DNA from: Rhizophagus clarus
Taxonomy: Eukaryota; Glomeromycota; Glomeromycetes; Glomerales; Glomeraceae
Assembly: GCA_015698045.1 (NCBI GenBank)
Contig: BLAL01000250.1
Coordinates: 806,001-870,000, forward strand
DNA length: 64,000 bases
Reading direction: 5' to 3'
The notes beneath the pieces are model-generated. The model was not told the origin of the DNA, made no database searches, and saw nothing but the letters and a program-made list of their open reading frames with translations. Numbering within the stretch: the first letter of the stretch is position 1; every line of letters begins with the position of its first letter. Positions 47,175 to 57,939 of this stretch are shown here, piece after piece. Both the position numbers and the translations under genes were made by a program.

Positions 47175-48968
47175 TTATATTTTACTAGCATACGTTTTAT
47201 TACCATTATTACAAGGGTGATTTGAATTCATATTAATATCTAATTCAATTTCTTTCGTGAAATAACCTATAAAAATAAAAGTCAATTAAATTATGAAACA
47301 TAAACGTTAATCATTAAAATAAAATTTTATATACCATGATTATTATTTTCTTCAAGAAATTTTCTTCTTTTATTACTTTGATCTATATAAAAAATTTTGT
47401 TTAATATTGATGTTATGAAAAGTTGAAGATATAATAAAAACGATAATTTATTGAACTTATTATTTGTACCTTTGCCATCAATATTTTCAACTGAATCATC
47501 CTTAACCTTTCTTTTAACTAATAAACGATGATATAAGAATAATATAAACATAATATTAAACAAAAACCGACTAGTTACCACTACATGCTATGCTATTTTT
47601 CTGATAATAATAAAATGGATCTAAATAATCGTTAAAATAAAATTGTTTAATCACTTTAAACTAAAATAGTCTTTAGTATTATAAAATTCCTTACCGTTAG
47701 ATTGGCTTCTTGAACTCCTTAAAGGCATTGCAGATTGAATCATATAACTTAAAGATCTACTCTTATAAATGGTGCCTGGATTGTTTGTTGTTACAGGTCC
47801 AATATCTGATGATTTTATTATTTAGTTGGAATTTTTTTTTCTTTTCAATCTCACACATTCTCCAAATTTTAGCAAATATTTTATCAGTTGTTGGTCGTTT
47901 CTTTGGATCAGAGTGCCAGCATTCTTTTATTAATTTAATATAACCCTCAGGAGAATTTGTAATAATTTGTGGTCGTAAACCATCACATATATCAATAATG
48001 AGAACTGTATCATGATTTCGATCCAAAAAAGGTCTTCTACCTGCCACATAATCATTCCAAAACTATATATATCTGAATGTAGTATATTTTTGTCCTTGAA
48101 ATGTCTCTGGTGCCATATAAGGAATAAAAACATAATTCTCATTATTATTATCTGTACATTCAGCTGCAGATTTACTTATTCCCAGATCACCTATACGTGC
48201 AAGATATTTCCACTATGTAAATTGCTATGGATAATTTCTAGTTCATGTATATTTTTAAGTCCAAGTACTATATCCGATAATATATCCAACTTTGTATATC
48301 AGCTAATACTATAAAAATTATTACTTATGTAATGGTTCAAATCACCTTTATCATAATATGGTATAATAATCATCATATCTTTGGTAATAGGATCTTGATT
48401 AATTCCAAAATATTTACTAATGTGTTCTATGCAAACTCCTTCATTTGAAACAATCTGATAAAACACCTTGATAATAAATTAATATTTTATATAGCTCATC
48501 GTTTTATTAAAGATTTAAAATATTGCATAAACTGTACCTCATTCAGTTCCTTAGATGTTATGTACTTAGAATTATTGAGTTTTTTAAGAACAACAGTATA
48601 ATTTCTATCACGAGTAATATTCCAATCATTGTACTTAATATCATGCCAATTAATGATTGGACCATCAACCCAAGTAGCTCTATAAATTTTGCTAAATCCT
48701 CCTTCAGCAATAAATTCTATGTTTTTGAATAGATCATATGGAACAAACTCTAATGTCCCTAACCCTCCCATCTGCCGTGATTAATTTGTGTATATCTAAT
48801 AAAATCGTCAATAAATTTATTCCCACTTGATTTTAACATTATCTTTATATTATTACACGAGTAACAAATCTGGTGATTTATGTAAAAAAATGCATTGAAT
48901 TCATTACATCTCTTAGGCAAGTTGCTTATTATATTATAATTTGTTAATCGTTCCATTATTTCATTCAT
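47175..48968 (-). pseudogene. Protein kinase pseudogene
   Basis: Minus strand from ATG at 48968: CYSCNNIKIMLKSSGNKFID, a shift in the G-run near 48770, then LEFVPYDLFKNIEFIAEGGF (degenerate P-loop EGGFSKIYRATW) and TVVLKKLNNS (catalytic Lys). Next ISKYFGINQDPITKDMMI, a TGA in place of Trp near 48305, IIHSNLHSGNIL (HRD lost to HSN), a shift near 48205, IGDLGISKSAAE (DLG for DFG), PYMAPETF, shifts near 48090 and 48050, and GRRPFLDRNHDTVLII, ECWHSDPKKRPTTDKI. C-terminal exons survive intact: VKRKVKDDSVENIDGK, DQSNKRRKFLEENNNH and YFTKEIELDINMNSN. A second copy of the last exon (YVTKEIDLDINAL) follows at about 47085-47130. At least four breaks make it inactive. Confidence 0.85.
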
Positions 48969-49006
48969 TTATAACGTTCAGTAATTTTTTGATATATATA
49001 TATATA

Positions 49007-49202
49007 TCTCTAATATAATAATTGTTTTCATGTGTGATCGTAACGTTTAGACTACTAATTTATACGTGTGTTACCGTAACGTTTAGAATACTTATTTATA
49101 CATGTGCAACTATTCTGAATTATACACGTGTTAGACTACGTATTGTCGTGCCATTTTAAAGATGCATATTTTGCCGTTGCGGAGCAACGGGTTAACGGCT
49201 AG
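49007..49202 (+). mobile_element. 196-bp Helitron-like element
   Basis: It begins TCTCTAATATAATAATTG after an A and ends CTAG before a T, so it lies between A and T as Helitrons do. The hairpin CCGTTGC-GGA-GCAACGG (49174-49190) lies 8 bp before CTAG. Inside are three degenerate copies of TAACGTTTAGA with TTTATAC(G/A)TGT. No coding capacity, so it would be non-autonomous. Confidence 0.65.
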
Positions 49203-50970
49203 TTTACGATAAAATTTAACAAGAGGAGTTCATTTTCCGAACTCATTAAACTTATAATTTCATTACTTGCAAGTAAATAATTTATCTAGAAATTCCCCAT
49301 GGAAATTTTTAACACAGAATTCCATCAAAGAATTCTAGATGTGGAGATCGTCTAAAGCGGGGTAAGTCGCCCGATTTATACAGATTTTTGGCCCGCATTA
49401 CGGCATTAAGAAATTGCGAATGTAACAAATAGTTGTGTGACATATAGGATTTTATTAACCGAAAAATTTCTAAGTCGCCAGAATACTTAATAAAAATGAA
49501 AGAGTAGAGGTGTGACACGGGTGACAAATAGTTTACTGTGATCACGTGATTTTCCCGCTTTAGACATCCCCCAAAAAAAGACGAACGCTTTTACCATCAA
49601 CGCTTTCGCTCATCACGTGGCCATATAATTCACGCTCACCTCATAGTAACGCAATTCCCTCTCCGGCTGAAGGTCCAATCGCAGAACCCGCATTAAATCC
49701 CAGAACTTTGGTTTCCATCTATATCCCTAAATGATGTAATCAATTGATTTTTACGTTCACATTAGGTGGACGTCATACACTCAGGTTCTTGGACCTCTTA
49801 TAGAAACCGTCAGAGTTTTATTATCATTATAGAAATGTTACAGATTCTTATTCTTTTCAAATTTTTTCTTTTCTTCTTGTTTTTTTCAACTATTCGTTCC
49901 TTTTAATTTTTGCTATTAGTTCTCTCATGCTCACGTTACATACATAACTCTGTGGTGCTTTAAATCTTCATTTTTATAATTTTTATATTACATAGATACT
50001 ACAACTTTTAAGGTTACTTACAGTAAAATAAGAAAGAAAGAAATAAATTATTATTTTCGTTTATTTCGTCTGAACAGCCTTAAAATTGATATAAAACAAT
50101 TGTATTATAGTGTTATGGTACATTATGCAATCACCAGAATTTTAATTCGTGATCCATCACGAATTAAACATTATATGTCGTTATAATTTTATCGGATAAA
50201 AACCTATATACCTGCTGATACCGGTATATAACATGAATAATATATCGAGTTGATCATATACCGAAACAAACCACCTGAAACGACAGGTTCGTTATATCCA
50301 GTAGCGACTATATTATCATTTTCAAATATTTTTCTTTTCATTAAATTTTTTGTACAAATATTTTTTTTTTTTTTTAAAAAAAAAAATAAATAAAAGCTTT
50401 TATTAGTTAATTACATCTAAAGTTTTGATTTCTTTATTGTTGACTTCAATTAAATCATCATCAAACTTTCTAATAATATAAACTAGTTGTCCCTGATAAT
50501 AATAAAATGAATCTAAATAATTAAAATAAATTACAATGCAATAAAAAGTAATTCTTGATATTATAAATTTGTTTGCCAATAGATTAACTCCATGAATACC
50601 TTATAAACGTTGCAGATTGAATTATAAAACTTAAAAAATGTTCATTCTAATAAATGGTACCTGGATTACAAGTATCGAAATGTGTATGATAAAATCAGAA
50701 AATAATTTTGTTTGTTTTACTTTTGATTTAAATGTTTTAATGTGCAAAATGTGCAAAATTGATGAACCTTTAACCTTTTAACGTAATTTCACCTACATTC
50801 TATCATATTATATTTCTTATGTAAATTTCATTTGCGTTTGAAGTTTTGTATCGATAAACGATTAATATTTATTTGATTGTTTCAATTTTTTCATATCTTA
50901 TTATATAATAATCCCCTTCTATACGGAATCTTCTATAATTCGTTCGAAGGAAAAAATTTCAAACAAACAA
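49203..50970. other. Spacer
   Basis: AT-rich. Words near 50500-50650 (GATAATAATAAAATG, TGCAGATTGAATTATA, AAATGGTACCTGGATT) match the introns and last exons of the kinase pseudogene at 47600-47780, so this may be a second, more decayed kinase 3' end. Confidence 0.45.
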
Positions 50971-50979
50971 GATTCCTAT

Positions 50980-51022
50980 ACTGTGTATATATATATATGT
51001 ATGTATATATACATATATATTT
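50980..51022. repeat. TA microsatellite
   Basis: Alternating GTATATATATATAT and GTATGTATATATACATATAT. Confidence 0.85.
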
Positions 51023-51184
51023 ATTTATTTTATTATAATAAAAAATTCTTTGAAACGTGCTGTGTTACACAACATTGTACTATGTGGCGCAGTTTGCTAT
51101 TATTCATGAAAATATCACGTTACTCAAATTCACTGAAACATATTTTATTAAACGAAAAAAAAAAAAATAAAAATTTATTATTAT

Positions 51185-51223
<39 letters not shown>

Positions 51224-53085
51224 ATAAAATAATTACACAACTCTTTGAAAGTAAAGTTATCGGCACATTTATATTTGTTTATTGTTCATCTGTACGAATT
51301 ATTTAATTTAATATAAAGTGTACCCGTGCAAATACAAAATTAGCAGTAATTGTCAATCATCGGTCAGTGTACAGTACAATAATTAAAATACACATGATAA
51401 GCACAAAAAAAAATCCCATTATCACACCAAATATAGAAATCTGAAAATTTTGATTAGAGAAAACCCATGAAAAAAGAATTTTCAAAAAATAATAAACCAC
51501 ATAAGATTAATACATGACTCATCATGGTTATACAATAGAATTTTTTATGGGAAAAAAAAAATAAACACAAAAAAAAAGGTGAACAAAGATACAATAATAT
51601 AACAATAATAATAATCCGGGATCCGTAAATGAATCGAATAAGGTTCTGAACAAGTTTCGCATAAAGTAAAATTATAATTGCTGCGCCGGATTCTGTGTGA
51701 AACATTTGATCATGCGGTCTTATGTGTAATTTCTGCAGGGAGTGTTTAAACCGATTGACCTGTCCCTTATACGAATTTGGACGAAATGGACATTTTTTTA
51801 TCCTGCGCATTTATTTATAACGAAAAAAAAATAAAATGATACATTGGAAAAAAAATACTCATTATATAGTATAATCTCATTCGAGAAATAAATAAGTAAT
51901 AATCTAATGAAAAGAAATGTTCTTTTTATTTTACATGTTTTTTATTAAAATTAATATCTTCAATTTGATAGTTGTAATCTTTTAGTTGAAACTTTATCTC
52001 CCCCTTTATTTATCCAGAGGTATGACACTATGATCTCCGTATACTTCGCCAATTAAAAATTTTTTTTTCTTTAGAAAAATTTTTTTTTTTTTTTTGAAAG
52101 AACAATCCCTTAACATAATAATAACGTAAAAAAAAATTTTTTTTTTTTTAAAATAAATAAATAAATAAGTAAATAAATAAAAATAAATGAAAATAAATGA
52201 ATAAGATCTTAAAGATCCATAAATATGTATGTAATTAATAAAAGTTAAATGACTACAACCCCATTTAAATAAAAAAAGGTAATTACCAAATATCAACTTT
52301 TTCTAATTACCTTTTTTTTTTTTTAAATTTATCGTTCACGGTCTAATTTCTTTTTTTAATTGGATGATCAATAACGAGAAAAGTTCTGTGCTACGGATTA
52401 AAAATAGATCAATGATGGGATCAACAATTTACGAAAATTTCTTTTTTTTTTAAAAATCACATTGCTATCTAAATAAAGTTTTAATGTGATTTATACATTT
52501 ATTTTAACTTTTAAGCGACACAAATGTGATTGATTGAATAAATATGGAAATGAAAAGTAATATCTAAACACAAAATGAAATTTGAAATTCGGCGGAAAAA
52601 AAAAAGAGAAGATAATATTAAAAAAGAAAAGAAAAAGAAAAATAAAATAAAATAAACAATATAACGAAGGTTATTCGAAACAACAAAAACTAAGCTCCGA
52701 TGTATTATCAATTAATACGCCGATTTGTATTTCGAGATATCGGATTGAAATGATTGTAACCAGGAGAAGTGTCTCATAATATGTTGATGTTTCATCTCGT
52801 TGAAAATCATCTTTAGACAAGATCATCCGTTTTGGTTCATTCGTTTCATTTCTTAGTTAGCAATTATATGATTATTTAATAAAATAGGAATTTATCGTTA
52901 AAAGATTATAATATTGTAGTATTGTATATATTTAAAAAGGAAATTAAATGTCGCATTATATGGAACTAATCAAATTAAGTTATCTGATAAAACTTTAATG
53001 ATTGAATCACCTCTTGTATAATCACAAAGTCACTTCTCTATGTAACCGTCCATTCTTCTTATTTTTTTGTTTAAGTTCCATTTTT
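51023..53085. other. Spacer with long homopolymer runs
   Basis: T-run of about 30 at 51188-51220, further A/T runs at 52050-52150 and an AAAT/AATAAATG stretch at 52150-52200. No gene recognised; the minus frames here read low-complexity Phe/Leu/Tyr. Confidence 0.5.
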
Positions 53086-53093
53086 TATAAATA
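53086..53093 (+). promoter_or_regulatory. TATA box of ORF 53300
   Basis: TATAAATA followed by CTGGGGGG, about 205 bp before the ATG. A pyrimidine-rich stretch (CTCGTATTTTTCTTTTTCTT, 53181-53200) lies downstream. Confidence 0.55.
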
Positions 53094-53299
53094 CTGGGGG
53101 GTTTACGACTGGAAAAGGCGGTTTTCAAAAAAAAATTTTATCTAAAACATAAATTTAAAACAATCTAGATCTATTTTTTTCTCGTATTTTTCTTTTTCTT
53201 TTAACAAAAAATCCTTAAAATATTTTCTTCGTCGTCGTCAAAAAAATTCGTATTTAAAAATATCCTTATTTTTATCAATTTACTAAATAGAAACAAACT

Positions 53300-53902
53300 A
53301 TGGAAAACAATAACCTTTCTCAAAATGAATTCTTAAACGAAACCGACCTTACTGAACTCATTAACGATTTTTATAATTATTACGGTAATGTAAGCGATAT
53401 ACAACCACAAGCAGCTGATATTCAAACGCAAAATTCTTCGCTAAATATGAACAGCAATAATACTTGCGATTTAATTAACGAACTCTTCGCTATGAACGAT
53501 GAAGATTATTTGAATTTTGATTGTACTCCGCCTATTTCTGATCAAAATTATCAACAATCTCCTATAACAACCAATGAACAATTTATGAGTAATTTTATTT
53601 CAACTTCAAATCAATGCCTACCGCAATCCCCGCAATCCCCGCATTCTATCTTAACACAATCTATTCCAGAAAATTTTTCATACACGTTTAATACTATTAC
53701 TGTCGATTCTCTTCAAACGAACACTTCAAATACTTGCGAAATTTTTAAATTTGAATACAGAGTTATTACAACAGTACCGGCTACTTACTCAAATTCCTCA
53801 ATAACTCCAATTACTGCTACTTCTAATATAATAGAAATGCGACAACAACTAAATTATTTTTCTTCAACAAATAGTAATTTGCAAATTCAGTCTCACCGAT
53901 GA
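53300..53902 (+). CDS. Asn/Gln/Ser/Thr-rich protein of unknown function
   Basis: A single-exon frame of 200 residues from ATG to TGA. It has no recognisable domain. The first half is acidic and amphipathic (NETDLTELINDFYNYYGN, CDLINELFAMNDEDYLNF), resembling transcriptional activation segments; the second half is rich in Ser, Thr, Asn, Gln with PQSPQSPHS. No signal peptide or membrane segment. Codon use is more mixed than in shadow frames (ACG, GAC, TCG and CCG appear), and a TATA box lies upstream, so I take it as a real gene. A role in transcription is only a guess. Confidence 0.65.
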   Translation: MENNNLSQNEFLNETDLTELINDFYNYYGNVSDIQPQAADIQTQNSSLNMNSNNTCDLINELFAMNDEDYLNFDCTPPISDQNYQQSPITTNEQFMSNFISTSNQCLPQSPQSPHSILTQSIPENFSYTFNTITVDSLQTNTSNTCEIFKFEYRVITTVPATYSNSSITPITATSNIIEMRQQLNYFSSTNSNLQIQSHR

Positions 53903-54370
53903 ATTATGATGGCATTCACATTTAAAAATTTTTTTATTCGGTAAAAAGAATATAAGAGATATAAAGAATTAAAAAAAAAAAAAAACACTTGGTGGTGCTG
54001 TGGTTTAGTAGTAGTTATTTGTTACTTTATTTCTTCCATCTAAATCATAGTTTGTAATTATTTACATATACATACAAATAAAAATCGAATTTTTAAGCAA
54101 AATTTTATTAACAATCTCATTGTTCGAAGTCTTTTTTGCAGTATAATCATTTTGAGAAATTAAAATATAGCCAAAAGCAGTTTATTTTTTATATGTACTC
54201 TAAGTTAACATAAATTGTACAAAGCAAGTTTTAATTAATAAACGAATGAATTTTTCTAAATCAAATAAATTCTTTGTTTTTCTTGCTTGTGATTGATATA
54301 TCTTCGTTTTGTGAAGTGTTGTATTATTTAAGGCATCCACTTAAAATATTGAAATATTGGTTTTAATGCC
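53903..54370. other. 3' flank of ORF 53300
   Basis: AT-rich, with AATAAA-like words near 54078. No gene seen. Confidence 0.4.
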
Positions 54371-54581
54371 ATTTTCGAATGACTTTATCCATTTGTTTTG
54401 CAGATGTTAGGAAATAGCGAAACCACTTTATAGTTAGATGCAAGTGTGTGGAATTTTACGTTTGTTTTAAGGATTATAACACCATTTTCGAATGACTTTA
54501 TCCATTTATTCTGCAAACGTTAAGACCAAATAACGAACCCGCTCTATGGTTAAATGCAAGTGTGTGGAATTTCACGCCAAG
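54371..54581 (+). repeat. Tandem duplication of about 110 bp
   Basis: CATTTTCGAATGACTTTATC and GCAAGTGTGTGGAATTT occur in both halves (from 54371 and from 54482), with scattered differences. Confidence 0.8.
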
Positions 54582-56125
54582 AAAGAATTTCGCTACTTAG
54601 GACCGGCATTAGACCAGGAATAACTACTCCTTCAAATTTGATTGTAATTGATTTAAACCATATTAAATACGACAATGTTTATCTATACTTAGATACTTTG
54701 ATCATTAAACATTGTCCGAGTTGATCCGAAATACTAATATACTAAAAAAAGACAGTCACGGATAGTTTATTAGTATAAGGCTATAAGATCCGAATTATGA
54801 TTCTTGTTTAATCACTAATCACGAATATATTATGTGATGTAAAGAAAATATTTATATATAATTTATAATGATCTTGATTGATCATTTAATCACTAATATA
54901 GTATTAATACAACGTAAACAATATAAACATTAATTTAGCCTTCAAATTGTGATTAACTTTCAAAATGTGATATCGTGATTAATTGTTCAATTGTATATTT
55001 TTAATATTATGATAAATTTTGGTTTAGGTTTTGTTAATTTATTGTCTATTATATCTTAAAATCTATTTAGATTGAATCTATTTTTAGATCAATATTATTC
55101 GAAAACATGCATTTTAAAGGCTAAATCGTATTTCGGTTGTCCATTTTATGTTAATAAGGTTAATTTAGTAACCCGTTTGTTACAAATAACCGAATCCAAT
55201 TTTTTCTAATAAATGTAATAAATTTTCCAAAAATATGTTTACATTAAACATAATTATGTTAATTCATAAATTAAATAAAAAGTGAAAGAAGATAGATAAA
55301 TTGGATGACTTTACTTTCATAAAAAGATAATTAAAATGGCATTGAAGTTAAATTGTATAAAATTAGTAAATTCAACAGATTTAGATATTTATAGCTAGTA
55401 TTCAATGTTTCTTCTAATGAAGGTTTGTACGATTTTCATATACTAACCTAATTTCTTTTTCTAAATACCGTCCCATTTACATAATTTTATATTCGATGTA
55501 TCACTATAAAATTTTTCCTATTGTTTATAAATTAGTAATTCTTTGGGAACGGGAGATTATCCTTAGATGTAAATTCTTCGGGATTAATTTTTGTCAGGAA
55601 AGAAATACGTCATTAATATGTTGATCAATCATCGTTAAGGATGTCAATGTAACACCGCCTGATGTTATGTAATTGATTTTCAAGTGTGAGAATGCACGCA
55701 CGTAAGCATTTGATCTTTCAATATTTAAGCTGGAAATAAAGACGCTGCAAATGAATTAGCTGACGTTTTTTTCCTTATTTATATTATTAATACGATATGG
55801 CGATATGTGAATGTTCACATTCAGCGCCTTAATTTGTGCCTATCTCACATTCTCACGTTGATCACATTTTATAGTATGATGATCGTCAAATTACCCCTTC
55901 ATGCCATGCCAAGGAAAATATAATATAATATGTTAAAGATTGCTATACTATGTCACACTAAAAATTCGGGTTGAGAAATTTCAATTATTCTTAACCACAT
56001 CAGGAATTTTATTTTACATATGAGGTTTACAGATGCATTCTTATTGTATATCATGGAAATTCTAAATATTTTGTAACGAAACCAGATAATAAAGATCCAC
56101 ATGATTCTCTAATACAGTAATAAAA
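54582..56125. other. Spacer
   Basis: AT-rich with no recognised coding or RNA gene. Confidence 0.4.
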
Positions 56126-56516
56126 TGTGCAGATTCACGTGTCCAATACGAAAATGTGGACCGATATAACCGGTTAATTAACCACTAACCGGCTAAGAAT
56201 ATATTGTTCAGAAATGTTAACCGGGTTCGATTTGTCGGTTTTATGAGATCGCAGTCCTATAAATTGGTCCTATATATCGATCCTATATATAAGATTTTTA
56301 TTCAACAGTTTATTTTCTTTGTATATATATATTTTTATTTTTTTCGAACTTGACATGTTTCTGACTTAAAATGTTACTGAAGTTTAAGTGGCAGAATTTA
56401 ACAAAGAAAACAAAAAATCGAAAAACTAGGTATAGGACTTATATAAGACCGATTAGTCCTATCGATTCGGTCCTATATCGGTCCGGTAACTCCGGTCGTT
56501 TAACAAAATATGTGCA
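56126..56516. repeat. Candidate inserted element with CCGG/CCTATA words
   Basis: Direct repeats TGTGCAGAT(T/C)CA near 56127 and 56511 bracket about 385 bp containing AACCGGTTAATTAACC, GGTCCTATATATCGATCCTA and, in opposite orientation, CGGTCCTATATCGGTCCGG. Ends are not clearly inverted, so the class is unknown. Confidence 0.35.
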
Positions 56517-57356
56517 GATCCATTTTTATTAATAAAAAAAAAACGGGATTGTCATTTGATAATTTTTATTATAGTAAGTAATTGCTGGTTAGTTCAACTT
56601 ATCCAGCCGATCAAATTTTTTAAAATAAAAATTACGTAATTTAATTTTCGTTCGAATAGGTGATTGGTACTGATGTAATTAGTATAAAGTTTTCTTTGAT
56701 ATATTTTATAAAACGTACAGCGTAACTTTTTACGTCTAAAATTTAAATTCTCTAAATTCTCTAAAATAAAAAATTAATTAATTATATACTTGTCAACCTT
56801 TTTCGGTTTTTATTATTAAAAAAAAAAAGTTATTTATTTGTTAGAAATATATTAAATCTGAAAGACGAAATAGTCATACGACACGTGATGATTTACATTT
56901 TAACGTTTGCCATAACAGATATTTTTAATATAATTAAATATAACTGCCTAAAGTTTTATTTATCTGTTATACTTGATACTGGTCTTTAGAATTAATAAAA
57001 AATTTTTGGTTCATTCATAGTTATTCTGACCGGTATTAAATTTGACCGAAATTAATGCATTACTCAAAATTTTAAATCTTAATTCCAGCCAGAATTAATT
57101 TTCAAATCTTATATTTTAACCCCGGTTATTTTAACTGATTAAATTATTATTTTGACCGATTAGTTGGCTAAAATTATCATTTTTGACCGATTAACAAATA
57201 TCTTAACCGATTGACATTAATCGTCAATTCTAACTTCTAGGTCTTATAAAACTAGGCCGTATAACATCGTAATTCTCGTTAAATACATTAATCAAATTCC
57301 ATAATTTAATGAGCCTTTTTATTGGTTTTATTAACACAATATATTAAAAAAAAAGC
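56517..57356. other. Spacer
   Basis: Contains dispersed words GACCGGTATTAAATTTGACC and TTAATTCCAGCCAGAATTAA (57030-57100), again the decayed GGCC/CCAG-AATTA family. No gene. Confidence 0.4.
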
Positions 57357-57939
57357 TTAATTCGTAATTCGCGTAACAATCGGAGCACTTTCACAAATCT
57401 GCGTTTTGATGCCATTTCGTACATAGGTAAGTCGTCAATTTTTAACCAAACAGGCTAAAATTTTTACTGATAAAACTTGGACATTAGATCTATATTATTC
57501 AAGCATTAATTATAACAGTTATGAAGTATAAATAATTGCTAGAAGTTGTTGACTAACAAAATTTTTAGTAAAAATGCCTTGCAATTTTTTATTAATAAAA
57601 GTGTGAACCAGAAGGCTCAAAATCTACATTTATATACATTTTGATATATATTAACGGATTTTTTTAAAAAAAGTAATATAAAAAAATAAAATTATTCCTA
57701 TTTTAAGATTAACAATTTACTTTTCATAAAAAAAAATTTCCAAATTTTTTAAATTTTCCCAATCGACAACTTTTAAGAATTATTTGCGAAATTATAGGTT
57801 TTACAAATATTACAATTATTACTTGAATAAAATAGATCCAATGTCAGTAAAAATTCTAGCCAAATTGGCTAAAAACTGACTGATTTACCTAGTATGTAAG
57901 ATCAATGGTGCTCCGATTGTTACACGAATTACGAATTAA
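57357..57939. mobile_element. 583-bp TIR element (MITE) flanked by TTAA
   Basis: Left end TTAATTCGTAATTCGCGTAA CAATCGGAGCAC; the right end is the inverted complement, with one difference in the first 32 bases (CGTG for CGCG). Looser similarity between arms continues for about 100 bp (GGTAA(A/G)TC, GGCTA(A/G)AATTTTTACTG). Both outer ends read TTAA, compatible with a TTAA target duplication as in piggyBac, or with a TA duplication. No coding capacity. Confidence 0.75.

Noticed and set aside
51454..51810. 118-residue minus frame
   Set aside because: No recognisable domain, homopolymer-derived hydrophobic stretches, no splice or promoter support.
52006..52296. 96-residue minus frame
   Set aside because: Lysine and Phe/Tyr runs from homopolymers; no domain.
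53980..54020. tRNA- or SINE-like A box (TGGTTTAGTAGT)
   Set aside because: No B box at the right distance and no cloverleaf arms.
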